This document shows positions 1 through 5,278 of a stretch of 6,653 bases of DNA, piece by piece. Under the pieces are notes generated by a model. It did no database searches, was not told where the DNA came from, and worked only from the letters and a program-made list of their open reading frames with translations. The stretch is from JBDUDR01 sp040002845 (lineage in GTDB: Bacteria; Actinomycetota; Actinomycetes; Propionibacteriales; Nocardioidaceae), in the NCBI GenBank assembly GCA_040002845.1, contig JBDUDR010000151.1, forward strand, positions 1 to 6,653, in the 5' to 3' direction. Each line of letters starts with the position of its first letter. Positions within the stretch are counted from its first letter, which is position 1. A program made the translations under genes and the position numbers.

Positions 1-65
1 GAGTCGATCCTCAGCCGGGACGCGCACCGCTTGCTCGTCACCTTGATGGACCACTGCCCGGCCAT
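1..65 (-). CDS. possible partial CDS, start of next operon gene
   Basis: On the minus strand an ATG begins at position 65, overlapping the TGA stop of the CPBP gene (TGATG), and the frame stays open to the window edge for about 21 codons (starting MAGQWSIKV). All visible third codon positions are G or C. That does not decide the strand, because an open plus-strand frame (1-120) shares the same third positions here. The tight overlap matches the coupling seen between the other minus-strand genes, so continuation of the operon is preferred. No clear ribosome binding site precedes it, and a GTG lies one codon upstream. The product is not recognisable from so little sequence. Confidence 0.3.
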   Translation of the reverse strand, partial: MAGQWSIKVTSKRCASRLRID

Positions 66-826
66 CACGATGCGCCGCGGCGTGCCCGGTGGAAGAGCCT
101 GGGTAGCCAGCACACCATGAGGGTGGACCAGGTGAGATGGGTGAGGGCCGGCGCCTGCAACCCGCCGGAGGCTCGTCGTTGCAGGCTGAAGAGCGTGCCC
201 ATTACCCCGGCCGCGAGCATCAGGGCAGGGTTACGAGTCGATGCCGTGGCCAAGGTGTAGACAGCGGTCGAGACGACGACTGCTCTGTCGGCATCCAGCG
301 CGGAGAAAAGGGCCCCGCGGAAGAAGATCTCCTCCCCCAAGCCGTTGGCCAGCGCGGTGGCCAGGACGGCGGGGGTGTTGCCCTCCTCGGCGAACGCCAG
401 CACGTTGCCGACCGCTCGACTCAGAACGGGGATCCGGCGGACCACCAGCGCGCACCCGTAGAAGAAGCCGAACGCCCCAACACCCGTCGCGATAGGAGTG
501 ATGACGGGCCGACGGAGCCGCCGGTCGCGGCTCTGGATCCAGCCCAGGTGCAACGGCCCGGACAGCACTCCTCCGGCGGTCCAGGTCGCCGCGACGGCCG
601 CGGTCATTCCGTAGAACGTCTTGGAGCCGGGCTTGGTCGAGAGCGTGATGCCGAGCAGACCGGTACCAAGCAGAGACACTCCCGTCACCACGCGTCTTCT
701 GCGCGCGACCACGGCCTCGGACTCGAGGTGGTTGACGGGCACGACGTGCCGGATCGACAGCGGCAGCCTGGATGCGATCTCCCCTCCGACCCGCTGCCAC
801 CTGAACTCTCCGCCGCGTAAGGTCAT
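65..826 (-). CDS. CPBP-family intramembrane protease homologue (CAAX protease-like)
   Basis: This is a predicted polytopic membrane protein of 253 aa. Hydrophobic stretches lie at about residues 47-67, 72-90, 109-129, 151-163, 181-197, 200-215 and 224-240. The CPBP (ABI/CAAX) signature EExxxR is present as EEIFFR at 165-170, followed by the second half of the domain and a conserved-looking H230 in APALTHLTW. In the family the two Glu, the motif-2 His and the motif-3 His form the catalytic site of metal-dependent or glutamate intramembrane proteases. Here the motif-2 FxxxH position reads Y190-TLA-T194, so that His is missing, and motif 3 is HxxxS rather than HxxxN/D. Proteolytic activity is therefore uncertain. 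The ATG overlaps the TGA of the upstream SDR gene by four bases (ATGA), indicating translational coupling; only a weak GGGA-like sequence precedes it. The family assignment is firm; the substrate is unknown. Confidence 0.85.
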   Translation of the reverse strand: MTLRGGEFRWQRVGGEIASRLPLSIRHVVPVNHLESEAVVARRRRVVTGVSLLGTGLLGITLSTKPGSKTFYGMTAAVAATWTAGGVLSGPLHLGWIQSRDRRLRRPVITPIATGVGAFGFFYGCALVVRRIPVLSRAVGNVLAFAEEGNTPAVLATALANGLGEEIFFRGALFSALDADRAVVVSTAVYTLATASTRNPALMLAAGVMGTLFSLQRRASGGLQAPALTHLTWSTLMVCWLPRLFHRARRGAS

Positions 827-1731
827 TGCGTCCCGCGGGGCTGCTCCTGCTCACGCAGCGCCGTTCGGACCGCAGCGTCGTAGTCCATGGGTTCGAAGGG
901 GACGATCGCCCTGATGCTGTCATCGCTGACGACCACCTCGTTCGACATGGAGTCGATGAGCGACCGCCCGGTCTGGGTGTCGACGTTCGTGACCAGGGCC
1001 AGCCAGTGCGACGAGAGCCCCGGGCTCAGCAGCGGCACGGGTACGACGACCAGCCGACGGTTCTTGATCAACGCGACGCGGCGGAGCATGGCGACGTACT
1101 CCATCACCTCGGGGCCGCCGATCTCGAAGACTCGTCCCTTCGACCGTGGCTCATCGAGCACTCCGACCAGGTAGCGCACGACATCGGCCACTGCGATGGG
1201 CTGCGTCTTGGTCCGCACCCACCGGGGCGTCACCATCACGGGGAGGTGGTCGACCAGCTGACGCGTCATCTCCCACGAGATGCCGCCGCTCCCGACGATG
1301 ATCCCGGCTCGTAGGACGGTGACCGGCGTTCCTGCAGTGCCGAGCAGTCCTTCGACCTCGCGACGGCTGCGCAGGTGGGATGACAGCTGGTCGGTGTCGC
1401 TCCCCAGCCCTCCCATATAGATGATCTGTTGTACGCCGGTTGCCGCCGCCGCCTTGCCGAACGCCCGGGCACCTTGAGCATCCAGTCGCTCGAAGTCCTT
1501 CGAGCCCAAGGAGTGCACCAGGTAGTACGCCGCCCGACATCCGTCGAGTGCCTCGTGCAAGGTCGCCGGATCCTGTACGTCCCCGAACACCGGGTCGCCT
1601 TCTCCTTGGTAGCTGTCGGGATGTCGGGTCATCGCCCGGATGGCGTGGCCCTCGGCGGCAAGCGCATCGCAGAGGCGTCTCCCCACGAAACCTGATGATC
1701 CGGCTACCAGTACCGGCTGTGTGGAGCTCAC
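823..1731 (-). CDS. NAD(P)H-binding protein, atypical SDR / NmrA-like
   Basis: The 302-aa cytoplasmic protein starts with a Rossmann fold. A beta strand (VLVAG) leads into the glycine motif G11-x-x-G14-x-x-G17, and a basic patch with R32 and R36 after the second strand is compatible with NADP(H). The acidic turn GDVQD lies at 50-54. Residues 67-110 (AAYYLVHSLG, then IIYMGGLG) match the NAD(P)-binding proteins often annotated as NAD-dependent epimerase/dehydratase or NmrA-like. The classical SDR Tyr-x-x-x-Lys catalytic pair is not evident, so this may be a sensor or an atypical oxidoreductase; no substrate can be named. It uses a GTG start overlapping the FHA gene stop (GTGA), with a good GGAGG at 1736-1740 four bases upstream. 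Its stop overlaps the ATG of the CPBP gene. The length is usual for the family. Confidence 0.85.
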   Translation of the reverse strand: MSSTQPVLVAGSSGFVGRRLCDALAAEGHAIRAMTRHPDSYQGEGDPVFGDVQDPATLHEALDGCRAAYYLVHSLGSKDFERLDAQGARAFGKAAAATGVQQIIYMGGLGSDTDQLSSHLRSRREVEGLLGTAGTPVTVLRAGIIVGSGGISWEMTRQLVDHLPVMVTPRWVRTKTQPIAVADVVRYLVGVLDEPRSKGRVFEIGGPEVMEYVAMLRRVALIKNRRLVVVPVPLLSPGLSSHWLALVTNVDTQTGRSLIDSMSNEVVVSDDSIRAIVPFEPMDYDAAVRTALREQEQPRGTQ

Positions 1732-2606
1732 TGTTCCTCCATCTGTCGGCGCAGTCCCTCTCGGCTGGGTTGGCTTCGCTGATGGCCCAGCTCGCCGCCG
1801 ATGCGACCGCCGTACGGTCTGCCATGGTCGGCGTACTCCTCACGGAAGTACGACAGGGTCCAAGGGCCGAAGTCGACCCTGGTTCCGGTTCGCAGGATCG
1901 CGGTCTCCACTGGCGCGCCGTGTACACGCGGCCTCGCGGCTTCCCCGATTCGCACCACGACGAACTCGTCCTCCTCGTCGTGCCGGATCTCGGCATGCAG
2001 GGGCTCCAGTCCGGCCAGGCGAATGTCGCAGTCGGCGGACGAGCCGATGGTGGTGACGTCGTCGCGCAACGCGAACGCCTGCGGCCGGTCACCCCATCGC
2101 GCATACTCGCCGACCGGCAGGCTCAGCCGCGCGTTGCCGCCCCGGTAGGGATCATGCGTCGTGGTTACCCGCCGGCGAGGACGCCGACGCAACGTCGGGG
2201 CGACCGGGAACATGGTCGGTGGCGGTGCGAGCCCGACGCTTGGCAGCGCACCTCCACTGCGAGCGAGGCTCCGGCCGCGGATCAGCGACCAGAGTCCCGC
2301 CCGTCGCTCGATACTGATGTGGCGCGAGCCCGTCACCCGACGCTGTAGCCACGATGTCCGCTGCACACCCAAGGTGACCAGCGGACCGGTCGGCGAGACC
2401 ACGGTGATCGACAGTCCCTTGTCCGCGAGCGCCTGGGCGAGACCGCGCAACGCGCCTGAGTCCGACCGTCCGGCGAACGCGGCCGGAGAGCTCACCCGGA
2501 GCTCGAGCGCCGTTCCGGAGCCGGTCAGCGCGCCGGTCACGGCGGGCGACCCTGGGATGTCGACCGAGAACTCGAGGTCAGCGTCGACAGTGAGATGGGC
2601 GGCCAT
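1728..2606 (-). CDS. FHA-domain protein with N-terminal unknown domain
   Basis: The 292-aa soluble protein has three parts. Residues 1-112 form a compact alpha/beta-looking region of unknown function, containing FAGR, LAQALADKGLSITVV and WLQRRVTGSRHISIE. Residues 113-160 are a Pro/Arg-rich, probably disordered linker. Residues about 177-255 form an FHA domain, recognisable from TIGSSADCDIRLAG, LHAEI, the HG turn at 229-230 and DFGPWTLSY. A charged tail (256-292) follows. FHA domains usually bind phosphothreonine on partner proteins, but here the normal Arg is Ser189, the Ser of SxxH is Glu201 and the Asn of the NG turn is His229, so canonical phospho-binding is doubtful. The ATG at 2606 lies three bases after the stop of the 91-aa gene with only a weak Shine-Dalgarno, suggesting coupling. 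It may act as an adaptor for its neighbours (inference). Confidence 0.8.
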   Translation of the reverse strand: MAAHLTVDADLEFSVDIPGSPAVTGALTGSGTALELRVSSPAAFAGRSDSGALRGLAQALADKGLSITVVSPTGPLVTLGVQRTSWLQRRVTGSRHISIERRAGLWSLIRGRSLARSGGALPSVGLAPPPTMFPVAPTLRRRPRRRVTTTHDPYRGGNARLSLPVGEYARWGDRPQAFALRDDVTTIGSSADCDIRLAGLEPLHAEIRHDEEDEFVVVRIGEAARPRVHGAPVETAILRTGTRVDFGPWTLSYFREEYADHGRPYGGRIGGELGHQRSQPSREGLRRQMEEQ

Positions 2607-2609
2607 GGC

Positions 2610-2885
2610 TCAGGCGGCGGTATCGGTGGAGTTCGCGTGGTCCTTCGTCGTGATCTGAAGGGTGCCGTTCAGCTTCCAGGTCGCGCGTGGGGCACCAGCA
2701 CCGGTGTCGCGGGGTACTTCGACCGACATGTCGATGAAGCGGTAGTTGATCGCGGCCTCGCGACCGGTGAGGAAGGACCACATCTCGCGCCCGAGGTCTG
2801 TCCAGTCCAGCGCTTTCTGGGTCAGGGACTCGTCGGTTCGGTGCCGGTCCGTACGGTCCGCAGTCTCGGTGCTGTTCTGAGTCAT
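2610..2885 (-). CDS. small protein of unknown function (91 aa), first gene of operon
   Basis: I do not recognise this protein. Residues 1-22 are rich in Thr, Asp, Arg and Ser and look disordered. Residues 23-45 look helical (LTQKALDWTDLGREMWSFL). Residues 46-80 look like beta strands: NYRFIDMSVEVP, then ATWKLNGTLQITT. The C-terminal end is polar. There is no signal peptide, transmembrane segment, cysteine or metal motif. A good Shine-Dalgarno (AGGAG on the minus strand, 2891-2895) sits five bases before the ATG, the best initiation signal in the leftward operon, which supports this as the first gene. It is followed after three bases by the FHA gene. A structural or binding partner of the FHA protein is possible but not shown. 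Confidence 0.7.
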   Translation of the reverse strand: MTQNSTETADRTDRHRTDESLTQKALDWTDLGREMWSFLTGREAAINYRFIDMSVEVPRDTGAGAPRATWKLNGTLQITTKDHANSTDTAA

Positions 2886-2910
2886 GCTGTCTCCTGACGT
2901 CGTGGCCGAA

Positions 2911-2927
2911 GAAAGTTGAACACTTTC
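2911..2927. promoter_or_regulatory. inverted repeat GAAAGT-N5-ACTTTC in divergent promoter region
   Basis: The six-base arms at 2911-2916 and 2922-2927 are perfect reverse complements around TGAAC. The repeat sits between the divergently transcribed 91-aa and MerR genes, about 25 bases from the leftward start codon, where a bound protein could control the leftward operon. No family operator consensus could be matched. Confidence 0.4.
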
Positions 2928-2945
2928 CTTAACAGCCTGTTTAGG
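2927..2945. promoter_or_regulatory. near-palindromic operator candidate CCTTAACAG-C-CTGTTTAGG
   Basis: Nine-base arms match at eight of nine positions around a single C. A further copy of the right half-site, GTTTAGG, follows directly at 2945-2951, giving one forward and two reversed half-sites (a TTTAGG tandem at 2940-2951). The palindrome occupies the -35 area of the rightward MerR promoter. MerR-family regulators bind inverted repeats in their own promoter regions, so autoregulation by the adjacent MerR-DICT protein is the natural inference. Confidence 0.45.
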
Positions 2946-2947
2946 TT

Positions 2948-2953
2948 TAGGAT
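2948..2953 (+). promoter_or_regulatory. TANNNT -10-like element (TAGGAT) for merR gene, possibly leaderless
   Basis: TAGGAT matches the actinobacterial TANNNT -10 element and ends six bases before the ATG at 2960. No Shine-Dalgarno lies at a proper distance. A transcript starting at or next to the A of the start codon would be leaderless, as is common in actinobacteria. No convincing -35 lies 17 bases upstream, which fits a regulated promoter. An alternative is TTGAAC (2916-2921) with TTAGGT (2941-2946), spaced 19 bases as in many MerR-controlled promoters. Confidence 0.4.
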
Positions 2954-2959
2954 GCCATC

Positions 2960-3868
2960 ATGCCCCCGGACACCCTTTCAGCGCAACCCCTCACCCCATC
3001 GGCGACCTCCCCGGCCACGCTGTCCATCGGCGATCTTGCGGAACGGACCGGCGTGAAGCCGGCCACCTTACGGATGTGGGAGTCCCGACACGGATTTCCC
3101 CGCGCGGAGCGCCGGGAGAGCGGCCACCGCCGCTACTCCGAGATCGACGTGGACCTGGTACGACAGATCGTCCGGCGGCAGGATGCGGGCGCGCGCCTGG
3201 AGGTCGCCATCGCTGAGCTGGCGTTGCTGCAGGCCCGCGTCGACGACGCTCCGGGTGCCCCCACGGTCTACGCCGCCCTCCGCCGCAGGCATCCCGCCCT
3301 CGTTCCTCAGCGGTTGAAGAAGTCGACGCTCATCGCACTCTCCTGGGCCATCGAGGACGAGTGCTGTGCGCGCGCCGAGCGGCCGGCGATCTTCGGCTCG
3401 TTCCAGCATGAGCGCTACTTCCGAGCCGCGGAGGAGCGGTGGAGCGAGCTTGCGCGCATCTCTCGATCCGCCATTGCCTTTGCCGAGTTCGCCGATGGGG
3501 CCGAGTCCCGCGGGGGAACCAGTCTGGTCCACCTGCCAGCAGATGCGCCGATGCGGAGGGAATGGGTCGTCGTGTGCGACGCTCCGGACTTCCCCGCGAT
3601 GCTGACCGCGTGGGAGCTGCCAGCCCAGTCAACGGTTCCGGACCGGCAGCGGCTGTTCGAGGCGATCTGGACCGTCCAGCCCGGCGCCGTGCGTGACGCG
3701 GCACGCACGTGTGCTCAGGTGGCTCTGCAGCTCGGCCACCACGATGCCGCACCGCTCCTCTACGAGCTGGCGGAGAATCCACCCGCCCCGCCGGTCGAGC
3801 TCCTGAACGCGACCGGTCTCCTCAACCGCGTCGTCGCCTATGTCGATGCGATCAGCTCGGGGCGCTGA
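2960..3868 (+). CDS. MerR-family transcriptional regulator with DICT sensory domain
   Basis: This is a 302-aa DNA-binding regulator. Residues 1-20 are a Pro/Thr/Ser-rich lead. Residues 21-88 are a MerR helix-turn-helix with wing: LSIGDLAERTGVKPATLRMWE, then HGFP and RESGHRRYSEIDVDLVRQI. Residues about 115-240 form a DICT domain, with features such as KSTLIALSWAIEDE, IFGSFQHERYF and WVVVCDAPDFPAMLTAWEL. DICT domains are known as probable ligand or signal sensors attached to HTH and signalling modules. The C-terminal 240-302 is helical. No heavy-metal cysteine cluster typical of MerR/CueR/ZntR is present, so metal sensing is unlikely. The gene diverges from the leftward four-gene operon across a 74-bp region containing palindromes, so it probably controls that operon and itself. 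The signal is unknown. ATG 2960 is the only sensible start and lacks a Shine-Dalgarno. Confidence 0.88.
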   Translation: MPPDTLSAQPLTPSATSPATLSIGDLAERTGVKPATLRMWESRHGFPRAERRESGHRRYSEIDVDLVRQIVRRQDAGARLEVAIAELALLQARVDDAPGAPTVYAALRRRHPALVPQRLKKSTLIALSWAIEDECCARAERPAIFGSFQHERYFRAAEERWSELARISRSAIAFAEFADGAESRGGTSLVHLPADAPMRREWVVVCDAPDFPAMLTAWELPAQSTVPDRQRLFEAIWTVQPGAVRDAARTCAQVALQLGHHDAAPLLYELAENPPAPPVELLNATGLLNRVVAYVDAISSGR

Positions 3869-3914
3869 ATCGGCCCGGGGCCAGTCAGTCGTTGAGGCGG
3901 CGAGGACCTTTGAC

Positions 3915-4106
3915 GGCACTGTTGCATTGAGCCATCGTGTGACGTCGGCACAGGAGATCTTCCTGTCGACCGGCCGCGACCAGTCCCGAGGGCCACTTCC
4001 AGGTCGCCGAACTCGGCACAAAGAGGTGTGACTGACGGGAGGCTGACGGCCCGGGCCGCAGGATTTGCGGTCAGAGACTCGCGGCATCGTCCAATGAAAC
4101 AGTGCC
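3915..4106. mobile_element. MITE-like, transposase-less IS6-family element (192 bp)
   Basis: Inward-facing terminal inverted repeats lie at 3915-3930 (GGCACTGTTGCATTGA) and 4091-4106 (reverse complement GGCACTGTTTCATTGG), matching at 14 of 16 bases. GGCACTGTTGCA is the typical IS6/IS26-type end. The interior is only about 160 bp and encodes no recognisable protein beyond a faint possible remnant on the minus strand, so this looks like an internal-deletion derivative that could be moved only by a related transposase elsewhere. The usual 8-bp target duplication is not seen: CCTTTGAC on the left, GACCAGGC on the right. This suggests decay, or formation by replicative fusion or recombination. Confidence 0.55.
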
Positions 4107-4299
4107 GACCAGGCTGGGTCCCGGCGGCTGTTTCGGCACGACGCGGCTGGGCTCACCTTGCACGACGTCTGGGGGCTCGCGATCCGCGGCTCAGCCAGGG
4201 GGTGGCTGATGCCGAGCAAGTGGGTGGTGGGTTCGTTATCGGCTTGAAGACCCCGTCACGCAACTGAGGCTCCCCCGCTGTCCTGGAGGCTTCTGAACT
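4107..4299. other. non-coding insertion-sequence debris
   Basis: No convincing gene is seen on either strand between the IS6-type repeat and the IS6 transposase fragment. The open frames here are short and resemble no family. The only clear structure is a seven-base perfect inverted repeat, TCAGCCA/TGGCTGA, at 4191-4209 with a GGGGG loop. The stretch is probably junk left by successive insertions. Confidence 0.4.
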
Positions 4300-4698
4300 G
4301 AGCCGACCATGGTCTGCCTCGACTCTGTTGTTGGCGTACTGCTCGGTGTCGTGCAGGGCGGTCGGGACCAGCTCGTCGAGAACTCGCGAGTAGGCAGGTG
4401 CCCGGTCCGTGGTGACCTCGACGGGCACCACTCCCGTGGCCAGAGCCCGGGTGAAGAACGCCCGAGCGGCGGTCAGATCGCGTCTGACAGACAGCTGTTG
4501 AGCGTCGCGTTGTTTGACGGCGGCCGCGTTGTGTCTGGTGACGATGGGGTGATCTGCTGACGGGGCTTGATTTGGTTTCGTCGGCGGCGTCAGAGTGACG
4601 ATGTCCAGGTAGACGCAAACCAGGCGTGAGATTTTGGAAGCTCCGCGCCGGGGCCGCTCTGACGCGTAAAGGCCGCGCTGATATTCACGGTAAGTCAA
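4153..4698 (-). pseudogene. IS6-family transposase fragment (both ends lost)
   Basis: This minus-strand frame of 181 codons contains a recognisable IS6-family DDE slice only at about residues 69-133 (4300-4494): RRDLTAARAFFTRAL, then VTTDRAPAYSRVLDELVPTA, then EQYANNRVEADHGRL. The second catalytic Asp (TTD, residue 98) and the Glu (VEADHG, residue 127) are present. The zinc-finger/HTH amino end and the first catalytic Asp (DETY motif) are missing, and after HGRL the expected K-R-RPMRGL continuation is replaced by unrelated sequence. The flanking parts of the frame (residues 1-68 and 134-181) do not look like transposase. It has no matching terminal repeats of its own and cannot encode an active enzyme. 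Confidence 0.65.
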
Positions 4699-4730
4699 GA
4701 TGTTTCTGCCGTCGAGTGGGGTTCCCCCCG
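4495..4730. other. unassigned stretch between IS6 and IS3 remnants
   Basis: No gene is recognisable here. The only local structure is a short perfect hairpin, CGTCA-GAG-TGACG, at 4588-4600. The base composition looks less GC-rich by eye than the flanking chromosomal genes. The left end of the IS3 element must lie somewhere near the right edge of this stretch. Confidence 0.3.
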
Positions 4731-4783
4731 TTTGGTGGACACCTTGATAGCGGGATCTCTGGTCCCGCGGCGAGGATGTTCAC

Positions 4784-5101
4784 ATGTCTGGAAAAGCCAA
4801 GCCCAGGGCGAAGCGGAAGAGCTACTCGCCCACGTATCGCCATGACGCGGCTCATCTGGTGATCGACACCGGCCGTCCGATTGCGACGGTGGCCCGCGAG
4901 ATCGGGGTCGGGGAGGCTCTGCTGGGTCGCTGGGTCGCGATCGAGCGGGCCCACGACGACGACCCGCCGCCGGCGTTGGATATCGATGAGCGGGCCGAGC
5001 TGGAGCGGCTGCGGGTCGAGGTGGCCGAGCTGCGGATGGACCGGGAGTTTCTGAAAAAAGTGCCGATGGCGGCGGTGGTGGCCGCCACCGATGCGGGATG
5101 A
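4784..5101 (+). CDS. IS3-family transposase OrfA (orphan)
   Basis: This is the DNA-binding subunit of an IS3-type transposase, 105 aa. Residues about 12-58 form the helix-turn-helix (SYSPTYRHDAAHLVIDTG, then IATVAREIGVGEALLGRWV). Residues about 65-93 form the leucine-zipper segment (ERLRVEVAELRMDREFLKK). In the family the sequence after LKK normally continues AAAFFAKE, but here it reads VPMAAVVAATDAG and stops, so the C-terminus is abnormal. The IS3-type A6G slippery tract lies exactly at the LKK codons (5054-5060). GAGGA at 4772-4776 is a suitable ribosome binding site seven bases before the ATG. Without orfB the gene cannot support transposition alone; OrfA proteins of this family can act as regulators. 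Confidence 0.8.
   Translation: MSGKAKPRAKRKSYSPTYRHDAAHLVIDTGRPIATVAREIGVGEALLGRWVAIERAHDDDPPPALDIDERAELERLRVEVAELRMDREFLKKVPMAAVVAATDAG
5054..5090 (+). promoter_or_regulatory. IS3 programmed frameshift signal remnant (A6G plus stem-loop)
   Basis: AAAAAAG at 5054-5060 is the slippery tract used by many IS3 elements to make the OrfAB fusion. It is followed after 12 bases by a perfect stem CGGTGG/CCACCG (5073-5078 and 5085-5090), with an alternative stem GGCGGC/GCCGCC (5068-5073 and 5081-5086). The frame reached by a -1 shift stays open only to about 5168 and does not resemble an integrase, so the signal has no useful product now. Confidence 0.4.
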
Positions 5102-5229
5102 GAATCGGGTTGGTGGTCCGGTGGACGTCGGCGCCGCTTGGTGTTGCGAGCCCGTAAAAAAAGTGTGACGCGGGGGCCTGAGGAACCGATGACTGCTGCT
5201 GCGAGCGCGTATCTCAGACTCTTCTGATT
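5102..5229. other. non-coding stretch between IS3 remnant and IS110 element
   Basis: No gene is recognised. An A7 tract at 5156-5162 followed by GTG repeats the AAAAAAGTG seen at 5054-5062 in orfA, a nine-base direct repeat about 103 bases apart. The stretch is either decayed IS3 sequence or, if the neighbouring element follows the IS110-group layout, its left non-coding end. Confidence 0.35.
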
Positions 5230-5245
5230 GGTAGGCCCCTCCGGA
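5230..5245 (+). repeat. left inverted repeat of the IS110-type element
   Basis: GGTAGGCC at 5230-5237 is an exact reverse complement of 6640-6647, and the similarity continues imperfectly to 16 bases. Confidence 0.45.
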
Positions 5246-5265
5246 CGACCAGAGCGATGTCGTCC
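5243..5265 (+). other. hairpin just upstream of the transposase ribosome binding site
   Basis: GGACGAC (5243-5249) and GTCGTCC (5259-5265) form a perfect seven-base stem with a nine-base loop, ending one base before the AAAGGAGGG that starts translation. In a transcript it would stand directly against the ribosome binding site and could limit initiation on read-through messages. Confidence 0.45.
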
Positions 5266-5266
5266 C

Positions 5267-5275
5267 AAAGGAGGG
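5267..5275 (+). promoter_or_regulatory. ribosome binding site deciding the IS110 transposase start
   Basis: AAAGGAGGG lies three to four bases before the ATG at 5279, a strong Shine-Dalgarno. This favours ATG 5279 over the in-frame TTG at 5228, which would add 17 residues with no family similarity. Confidence 0.75.
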
Positions 5276-5278
5276 ATC

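Larger units (their letters stand above)
4731..5101 (+). mobile_element. truncated IS3-family element (left part, orfA only)
   Basis: The remnant comprises a probable left-end region around TTTGGTGGACACC (4731-4743), a small hairpin GCGGGA/TCCCGC at 4750-4768, and an intact orfA. The second reading frame (orfB, the DDE integrase) and the right end are absent. The exact left terminus is not certain, because no partner repeat is available to define it. The missing part is probably replaced by the sequence preceding the IS110-type element. Confidence 0.55.

Noticed and set aside
1..120. Plus-strand frame ending at 118-120 that could be the 3' end of a convergent gene
   Set aside because: It would overlap the CPBP gene by 56 bases, whereas the minus-strand TGATG overlap fits the operon better; it cannot be excluded because third codon positions coincide.
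137..820. Long plus-strand open frame of 227 codons opposite the CPBP gene
   Set aside because: It is antisense to a clear membrane protease homologue, its product is low-complexity Arg/Gly/Asp-rich with no family features, and high GC produces such shadow frames.
1440..2348. 302-codon plus-strand frame across the SDR and FHA genes
   Set aside because: It spans two well-supported minus-strand genes, and its Pro/Arg/Ser-rich translation has no recognisable domain.
3872..3882. GGCCCGGGGCC as a terminator after the MerR gene
   Set aside because: The stem is too short, the loop poor, and no T-tract follows.
3907..4114. 8-bp target-site duplication around the 192-bp element
   Set aside because: The flanking octamers CCTTTGAC and GACCAGGC do not match directly.
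4126..4137. GGCTGTTTCGGC as a second IS6 terminal repeat
   Set aside because: It resembles GGCACTGTTTC only with a gap and has no partner.
3629..4219. 196-codon minus-strand frame covering the end of merR and the IS6-type repeat
   Set aside because: It runs through the terminal repeat and antisense to the MerR C-terminus, with no family resemblance.
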